Of a DNA stretch of 64,000 nt, positions 56,900 through 64,000 are shown piece after piece (positions within the stretch are counted from its first letter, which is position 1; each line of letters begins with the position of its first letter). This DNA is from Clarkia xantiana subsp. parviflora (lineage: Eukaryota; Streptophyta; Magnoliopsida; Myrtales; Onagraceae). The notes beneath the pieces are model-generated. The model was given only the letters and a program-made list of their open reading frames with translations, ran no database searches and had not been told where the DNA came from. Position numbers and translations under genes: made by a program. Location of the stretch: the NCBI GenBank assembly GCA_036873135.1, contig JAPTYO010000010.1, positions 21,135,772-21,199,771 on the forward strand. Reading direction: 5' to 3'.

Positions 56900-57111
56900 T
56901 TGTATCAAATAAGCAACTTTTTTTTGGCGATCACCCTAGGATGAGAAGAACATCATCCATCCATCCATGTACAATGCGTATTGTGAGGCTTAATGATCTC
57001 CAACACTAATCTAAATTAAGCTCATCTTAATTAGTCGTCCCTCCCTCTAATTATATATTATTATTTGTATCTGTCCTGATTTGAGGTTAATTAATTATCT
57101 GCATCGAGTCC

Positions 57112-57405
57112 ATGGCCGGGCTTCTGCAATACTACTTCTTCCCCACCGACTTCCTCTACCCCAAACCACCCCGCGGCCCCAACAATAATAATGGCCGCGT
57201 CGATCATTACACCTCTGCACCTCCATCTGTTGATGATCAAAGAGGGTTAGGGAAAAAGCATGAGACCTCTACCGCTGCGAATAAACCCGCTTCCTCTAAT
57301 TTGGTTATTCATCACTCCAAAATCCAGAGGGAGAGACGCCTGTTGACGCCCGTTATTGCCGCAAACCACGACAACTGCATCAATGTGCATGGGCATGATT
57401 TTTGA
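57112..57405 (+). CDS. Small unknown protein, 97 aa
   Basis: ATG at 57112 opens MAGLLQYYFFPTDFLYPKPP, followed by a polar, low-complexity middle with an Asn run and a basic stretch (KIQRERRLLTPVIAAN), ending NVHGHDF before TGA. The codon content and GC level are higher than the flanks, which look like a normal plant promoter and 3' UTR. The hydrophobic aromatic start recalls small conserved plant proteins I cannot name. No signal peptide or catalytic motif is evident. Single exon. Confidence 0.62.
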   Translation: MAGLLQYYFFPTDFLYPKPPRGPNNNNGRVDHYTSAPPSVDDQRGLGKKHETSTAANKPASSNLVIHHSKIQRERRLLTPVIAANHDNCINVHGHDF

Positions 57406-58211
57406 AGCTTTCAAATTATATATACATTGACGACGGTTAAAAGTTAAACTAACTATATATATATATGGATAGTCATGCCGAGGTACATAGATTCTATATA
57501 TATAGTTGGATAGTCATGCAAGAATGCATATAATTAAATTTATCATGACATATTTATTATATATATTGTTATATGGGTGTAACATGTAAGTAATATAATT
57601 ATTATTATTGAATCCACGACTTCTTAATTTACCATTGGCATTATGGAATCATCATCATTCATTAAAATGTTAAAAAAAAAAAAAACTCAAGGATATTATT
57701 GCTCATTTTTACATATTTTCCATTCTCATTTCAATGGGTTGCCAATATCAAGCCTCGAAAAAACACACACACAGGGGTCTACATTTGGAATTTTCTTTGG
57801 TTGGTCGTTTAATTTAATAGGGCCAACATAATATTAGGCTTACGGGGCCTTCAAAAATAATATATAACAGATAGGATTTCATTTTTTGGGCATATGCAAA
57901 CGACCAAACACTAAGCTGGCCCAAAAAACACTATTATTAAAAAATACATTAATAAGATTATTCGGCTAATTGTAAAAAAATATTCATATTAGTAGTATTT
58001 TACTACTTAAAAACTGATTCGGTGCGCGGAGTTATTACAGAGTAAGTATATGCCCTCTTGATTAGCCATTTACGACACCCAAAAATGAAAAAAACCCACT
58101 AAAATGTTTTATTTGAAGAATCATTACATTAAAACTAATTATTATTATACAAATATATATAAAATAAAAAGGAAAAGAGGCAATAATATAATAATAATAT
58201 TAATAATTAAG
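57406..58211. other. 3' flanks of two convergent genes
   Basis: AT-rich sequence between the convergent 57112 and GASA genes. I see only microsatellite-like TATATA runs and short meaningless frames. Confidence 0.5.
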
Positions 58212-58857
58212 TTAAGGGCATTTGGGTCCTCCACGCTTTGTCTTCCAGTTGTCGTAGCAAGGGCAGAAGTGCTTGTTACCGTAGGTTCCCGGCGGAACAC
58301 ACAAGCATGTCGCACAACACTTATTGCAGAAGAACAAACACGGCTTCTTATACTGTGTCTCCGAACACCTCTTCGCGCATCGCGGCGCACACTCTCCACA
58401 TTAATTAACTTATCATTATCATTATTACCAACCACCCAATAATTAATTAATTTCATTACACATATATTATACATACCTTGCGGCTTAAGGCTGCCTTGAG
58501 TAATTCCATACTGTATATTTAAAAGAAGCAAAATCATATCACTTACAAATTTAATGGATTATATATATATAATCATAATCTACTACATAATATATATATA
58601 TATATGCATGTATAAAGCTTAATTAATAATTAACACTTGTGCACTGACCATAGGAAGATTATTGCTCGAGTTCTGCGGCTGTGGAGACGGAGCAAGCTCG
58701 GTTGTTATAGCCTGCAAAACCAATTATATATATATATATTAAAGTAGATGTCGATACTTAAATTGCGACCGGATCGACTTACGTGGTTGTCGACCACAAG
58801 AAGCAGCATCACCAAGAGGGACAGCATTAGGACGTTGTTGGTCTTTCCAGCTTCCAT
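58212..58857 (-). CDS. GASA/snakin cysteine-rich secreted peptide
   Basis: A gibberellin-regulated (GASA) family peptide, secreted and disulfide-rich, with roles in growth and in defence. My join is 58783-58857, 58649-58711, 58477-58510, 58212-58393 (117 aa, all GT-AG). The first exon is a signal peptide (MEAGKTNNVLMLSLLVMLLL then VVDNH). A short variable linker (exons 2-3, rich in Pro/Gln/Ser/Asn) follows. The last exon holds the mature domain with the twelve conserved cysteines: ECAPRCAKRCSETQYKKPCL, FFCNKCCATCLCVPPGTYGN, KHFCPCYDNWKTKRGGPKCP-stop. All twelve are present and no break is seen. The exact member cannot be named. Confidence 0.93.
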
Positions 58858-60518
58858 GTCTCTGCTCAGCTGCATATAATTAAAGAGAGTCTGAGAAGAG
58901 CTAGTATATATGGAGAGAAGGGGTGAATGTATATATATATAGAGAGAGAGAGATGGTGGGAAATATATATATATCATCGTTCATAAGAGAAAGAGTTTTG
59001 AGAGAGTATATATGGTATATATAGTTCCTCGTAAACAATTACAGTTTCATCTAGTAAACGGGTCATTATTGAACTGTGTGTGATCTTCTTATGGACAGAT
59101 ATAATTTACATTTTATTAGAGTTTGGCTAAAATGTACTTAACTATAAATACAATTGAATTTATAATCATGCAATAGCTAATATTTGATTAGGTTTCTCTA
59201 TATGTTTTATCTATTCTAATTTTTCCGCTACAAATTCAACTGTAATTTAGCCAAATTAGTTTTATTATAATAGAAAGTCTTACATTTGTTACTATTTCTA
59301 TTATAACTGTTGGTCACTCAGCTAGAACATTCCAGTCATATAATACGTCGATTAAGTTAAGTAGAAACGTTTTCAACAAGTGGTAATAGTCATGTCAACC
59401 ATATTCTATCAATTATTTAGACAATAGTGGGTATATATATATCGTATATATATAGGTGAAAATTTTATATATATCAAACTAAAAAGTCATTTAATTACTA
59501 CTTAATTACGTACTACACTACCAGTTCAAAAATATATATATAGTTTATTTATTTGTTTGAAGATAATGCAATCTGTATTATTAACACGTACCGCTTGTGT
59601 CTTGCATGAAACCGACGACAGTTGGAAATGGTTATGAATATGATGAAATGACATATTTATAACCTTGTTAGATAGAAGTAGACAGAAAAGGAGGGGGGTA
59701 ATTAGGTCATTAAACTTGATAAAAGACAAATGTAGCTGGTATTCTTCTCCAATGGTGGACGAACAGTGCAGTTGTTTTTCACTTCTCATCCATGTGATGC
59801 GCGCTTAGGTGAAAGCGATGCCCTACTTTTCCTCACACCCATTCACATGCATGTTTTTATAAGCTAGCTAGCTCTGCTCATGTGATATATATATATAAGA
59901 TAAAGGCACTGCACTGCAACATAAATAATAATGCAGAATTCCTCCATCATTCATTCCTTCATTATCCTATCATCACATGTTTTTGTCTCCATCGATCAAC
60001 TCAAATGCGTGCTCACAACTATATATATATCGACAATTTGCTAAAAACATGTATTATTAACTAATGATCATATATACATGATCGTACTGACATATATTAA
60101 TTCGTGTACAATAAAATAATACTTGGATATTACTTATATTAATATATACTAATAAGGAAGAAGTCAGATTTTTTTTGTTTCGGGTTAAGAATTGAAATGT
60201 CTGTAACTATAAATTTGAGGCAAATGTAAACCTTTTTAGGACATTTAAAAAATAATTAGATGATTGTATTATAACTATATTTGTTTTTTTTTTGGCTGAA
60301 AAATTCCAATATGCTAATTGATTTATTTATTTCTTTGCAATATATATCTGATTAATCACTTAGACTAGTTATGGGCCCATAGTTCCGACAGTCCAGCCCA
60401 CCCCAGATAGCCCAGAACACGGACATTGTGGCACACGCTATAAAATCTTTCCCCTTTTGCGAGCATGAGGACATTTACTGACTGGTATGGCTGGCGAGAT
60501 GGATACGACGGTTATATC
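58858..60518. other. GASA promoter side and AT-rich spacer
   Basis: 58858-59040 is purine-rich (GAGAGAGAGA) with TATATATA boxes, a likely promoter/5' UTR for the minus-strand GASA gene. From about 59040 to 60510 I found no supported gene, only AT microsatellites. Confidence 0.5.
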
Positions 60519-61218
60519 TAGGGGTGAGCAAATATCCCGAGAGGCTCAAAATCCCGCCCGTCCCGCCCTGACCCGTCCCAGAAAGTCCGTCGTAAAAATG
60601 TGCCCAAGCCCTAATGGGCGGGACTTTTCTTCTCAACTAGGGTTAGGGATAGGGCTAGGGCTTTTTTACGAAGTCCCAAAAGACCCGTCCCGTCCCTTTT
60701 TGCTAACTAATTAGCTATAAACTATAGTTAGTTAACTTTCGTGATTCGGGTTGAAGTTCCATTTGATCTGGGATTTGCATTTATAACTTGTTATGTCAGA
60801 ATTGTTAGTGACTTTGTGTTAGAGTCTTGGTAAAACTTAGTTTTGGAATCTTTAGTGAACTATTTTGGAGAACCAAGTTATGTGTTGAACTTGGTGTTCT
60901 TACAAGTGACAAAATGTTTGAGTGATTTTGGTGTTTTATGGTGAACTTTGTGGTATCTGTTGAACTTTGTTGTTGTTCTGTGTTTGATTATGGTTTAGGT
61001 AAATTGAGTATGATTTTTTTTTTTTTTTTTTTTAAACTTGGATGGGAATTTGGGTTTGTCCCATTTGTCCCTAGTCCCTGTAGTCCCGTGACGGGCGGGC
61101 CTTTTCCTACTAGCTAGGGCTCGGGATAGGGCTCGGGACAGCCATTAAGTGGCCCTAGTTTTAGGGCTTGGGCCATTTTATAGAAAAAGCCCGCCCATCC
61201 ATCTCATGCTCAGCCCTA
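60519..61218. mobile_element. hAT-type MITE (700 bp)
   Basis: Ends TAGGGGTGAGCA and TGCTCAGCCCTA, an almost perfect inverse, with flanks GTTATATC/GTTATACC matching at 7 of 8 (60511-60518 and 61219-61226). Subterminal CCCGCCCGTCCCGCCC and GGGCGGGCC repeats. A 75-aa frame over the left end is a repeat artefact. Confidence 0.85.
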
Positions 61219-61374
61219 GTTATACCATGTCATCAATGCTACGTGGAGCGACGAATTAACAGAAGTGTTATATTTGAAAAAAATCTCCAAATCATCTAAC
61301 TTTCAATTAATTAAAAAAATTCATTAATTACTAACAAATCATATTTAATAGTTTTAGTTTTAGTTTTTTTTTTT

Positions 61375-61608
61375 CTAAAACACTATTAGATTTTTTTGGT
61401 AAACACTATTAGATTAAGTGAACAGTTTGGCTGTATAAACCCTAGAGAGCTAAATTGGACGTACTGTTTGGCCGGGTCAGCCCTAGATGGCTAAAATTGG
61501 TGGTTGGGTGAACCCAGTTTTAGCCGTTTATCCGGCCAAACGGTTTGTACAATTTTAGCCCTCTAGAATTTACCCAGCCAAATTGTTCACCTAATCTAAT
61601 AGGGTTTT
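61375..61608. mobile_element. Small fold-back repeat near the 3' end of PRP4
   Basis: 'ctattagattaagtgaacag' is inverted downstream as 'gttcacctaatctaatag', and the inner arms 'gctaaaattggtgg' and 'ccagttttagcc' also pair. The left tip 'ctaaaacactattaga' is present twice (about 61375 and 61400), so the true border is unclear. I could not find a convincing target duplication. Confidence 0.6.
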
Positions 61609-61944
61609 AGAAGAAAAAAAACATAAAACTACCTAATTCGTTAATTACTCAAATTTTAAAAATAACTAATCCATAAAATTGCTTAAAATCTAAACTCTAA
61701 AAACCATTTTCTTGAAGAAAAATTCTCGATTAAAAAAATTACATTAATAACTTGTATTTATTAAAAACGAGAACTACGGCTGCTTGCATGTTTTACAAAA
61801 TCCAAATCAAATAGGACGAAGCTACCAAAAATCTCTATATATAGGGTTGGATCAAGTCAATTACCGAACCGAGCTACAAAAATCTCATCAATTCAATGTT
61901 GTGTTTGGTGATTTTTCACTGCCGGTGCCTAGTTAGTAGTCCAA

Positions 61945-64000
61945 TCAATCCACATCCATCTGTTCCTTACCACTACTGTTAGTGCTGGTCCAGAGCTTAA
62001 TCGTCCTATCATGCGACACCGTTGCAATATATCCTCCATCTGCATCCAAATTCAGCAAAACATATAAACACAGCCACACTGGTAAGAAAAACAAGAGCAA
62101 GAATCTTCTTCTTTGGTATGTTTAGAAGGGAATGAAAGTGAAACGCACCTCCAACAATGTCCAAGGATGTTACTTTATCTTCATGTCCGGCTAGTGTCTT
62201 CACTGGCTTGAAGTCTTTGGCAGACCAAACCTACATACATATATATAAAACAAAATTACCCATCTTGAAATGATGCCTACCAAACCAATCATTTACATAA
62301 TATCTTACACAATCACAACCCAACAAAGATTTATACCTTAGCTGTTGTATCAAATGATGCAGTCACCAAAAAGTACCCTTCTTGGGGCTCAAATTTCACT
62401 TGTGATATAAGATTAGAGTGTGCCGGAATTATGTACAGCGACCTTTTCTTCCTCAGGTCCCATACTCGACATGTATTGTCCTCGCCACCTGTGGCTAAGT
62501 GATAACCGTTGGGTGAAAAGCTAACCCCATAAACCTGAAACATAAATATCAGAAGACCAACAGACAGCTTCTTACTGTGAAACTTCGTTAAAACATATAG
62601 TTCGAACGATATATTATTTTAAACAATAAGTGACCCACCGGCTTGATATGACCTTCTAAGGCAAGAACACTCCTACCAGTGCGGAGGTCCCAAACACGTG
62701 CAAGAGAATCCAAACCGCAGGATGCTGCTAAAGATCCATCTGGGTGGAAGGCTATTCCATAAACACTTCTACTGTGGCCTTCCTGAAGAAGTAGCTCCTC
62801 ACCAGTTTCGACATCCCACAATCTCCACGTCTTGTCAAAGCTAGTTGTTCCTAGGTACTTTCCTGATGGATGGAAGGCAATTCGAGCAAGACGGTCCAGG
62901 TGCCCCTCGAAGGTCCTCAAAAGAGTGCCATCGGTATTCCACAGCTTCGCCGTTCGATCAGCTGAGGCAGTTGCCACATAGTTTTCTGTAGGAGAAAAAG
63001 CAACATCTGTTGCCCTTGCAGTATGACCCTTTAAAGCACATACTTCTGCCACTCGAGGCATGCTCCATAGCTTTGCCACCCCATCCATAGAGCTGCAGAA
63101 GGACACACAATCAATATATGGTATGGTACATAAATCTATTTTAAGTAACAACGCAGCTTTTCATTCATATGATATAGTGTCCTTTTCTCACAATATTTTA
63201 CAGAACTATAAGCTTATCAAAATAACAAGCTTTAAGGTCATCCTATCCTAATGAATGTCACATGTTTGTCAAACACTAAAAAAATAAGGATGTGAAACTC
63301 ATAGTGAAAACGGAATCTTTTTCATTTTAAGAAGCTGTTGAGAATTCCACTCTATCACTTTTTTACTAAAGAAGTAACATTTCTCATGTTCACTCTAAAT
63401 TCGCCATAAATTTCACATTGTAGGATTTTCCTATATTTTATGCATAAATAAACAAAAGAAACGTACCTAGTGGCAAGCAAAGTTCCATCATGTGAGAAAG
63501 AACATCCTTGGAGAAGCCGAGATCCACCAATCTCACTACAATCAAGGACCAAACTTCCAGCTTGCCTCAACGCCCAGTCCATTTCCGAATCAGTGTCCTC
63601 GTCAGGATCATCCCTTTTCCTCCTTGCACGTTGAAGACGCGTAGCTGCCCTTGCAATAGAGAATTTTGCAATATTTATCCGAGCCTCCATAAGAGCTCTT
63701 GAGCCTTCAGTGAAGAATGGATACTGAAGCATGTCTTCTTCCATATCATCTCCTGCAGTAGAAGCAGCAGCCTCTTCCTCCTCATGGGCTTTCATGAGCT
63801 TCTCCAACTGTCCATCGGCATCCAACTTAGCCATAATCATACGCAGCCTATCTCGCCTCTCCATCTCTCTTTCTCCAAAAAGGGTCATGGGCTCACCCAG
63901 TCGACGAAGACGGGCTCGCACAGACTTGTCATTAGTAGGCACTGCTAGAGCAGCAGCCCGTCTCTTCATCATTAGATCTTGCATTGCCTTTTCATGACGT
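61945..64000 (-). CDS. PRP4: U4/U6 snRNP protein PRP4 (LACHESIS-type), 3' part
   Basis: A WD40 scaffold of the U4/U6 and U4/U6.U5 snRNPs, needed for pre-mRNA splicing; the Arabidopsis homolog LACHESIS is essential in the female gametophyte. Exons by my join: 61945-62039, 62149-62230, 62337-62534, 62639-63092 and 63467 to beyond the window edge at 64000, all GT-AG and in frame. The first exon shown carries the conserved pre-repeat region ([20 protein letters not shown]; then [11 protein letters not shown]). WD repeats follow with WD/GH marks: '[13 protein letters not shown]', '[13 protein letters not shown]', '[20 protein letters not shown]', '[20 protein letters not shown]', '[14 protein letters not shown]', '[13 protein letters not shown]', '[14 protein letters not shown]', and the last, [17 protein letters not shown]. 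The N-terminus lies outside the window. Confidence 0.93.

Noticed and set aside
58145..58537. 130-aa minus-strand frame running through the GASA last exon in another phase
   Set aside because: The twelve-cysteine GASA frame, spliced with three upstream exons, is far better supported.

Overview
The window is nuclear DNA from a flowering plant, most likely a eudicot. The evidence is AT-rich intergenic DNA, spliced genes with GT-AG introns, plant-specific families (a P-class PPR protein, a GASA/snakin peptide, an SDP1-type lipase, a PMT-type Golgi methyltransferase) and a dense load of plant transposons. I cannot name the species. All calls come from reading the sequence; no database search was run, and exon joins are hand-derived from reading frame, splice sites and family resemblance.

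Intact-looking genes: a mitochondrial-type PPR protein (4906-7753, +, 3 exons, 628 aa); a PMT/DUF248 methyltransferase (33009-37041, -, 7 exons, 599 aa); an SDP1-type patatin triacylglycerol lipase (44801-48177, -, 4 exons, 777 aa); a short unknown protein (57112-57405, +, 97 aa); a GASA/snakin peptide (58212-58857, -, 4 exons, 117 aa); and the 3' part of the spliceosomal WD40 protein PRP4/LACHESIS (61945 to beyond 64000, -). They are unrelated housekeeping or metabolic genes; nothing suggests a cluster acting together.

Broken gene pieces: a Nudix hydrolase gene with two adjacent in-frame stops and a Copia element in an upstream exon (14596-15692, -); the 3' end of a VAMP727-like R-SNARE inside a putative Helitron (11002-11318, +); and an N-terminal scrap of L-galactono-1,4-lactone dehydrogenase that runs into an LTR (23146-23288, +).

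The rest is mostly transposons. The most striking pattern is a family of long fold-back elements that start GGGTTAA and end TTAACCC. I see eight copies, seven with both ends, and six of those seven have exact 9-bp target duplications (the seventh matches at 8 of 9). Seven of the eight share an internal paired CACGTG/CATGTG motif although the rest of their sequence differs. One sits in an SDP1 intron, and one holds a sister element plus a hAT MITE. Other elements: two PIF/Harbinger MITEs (3-bp duplications), one split by a solo LTR and the other carrying two sister 244-bp Mutator-type MITEs; three hAT MITEs (8-bp duplications); one nearly complete Copia (38682-43445), two degraded Copias, one complete but non-coding LTR element with odd internal repeat arrays (27517-32086), a Gypsy-type LTR with a possible antisense ORF, and two or three Helitron-like elements. 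I saw no tRNA, rRNA or CRISPR array.
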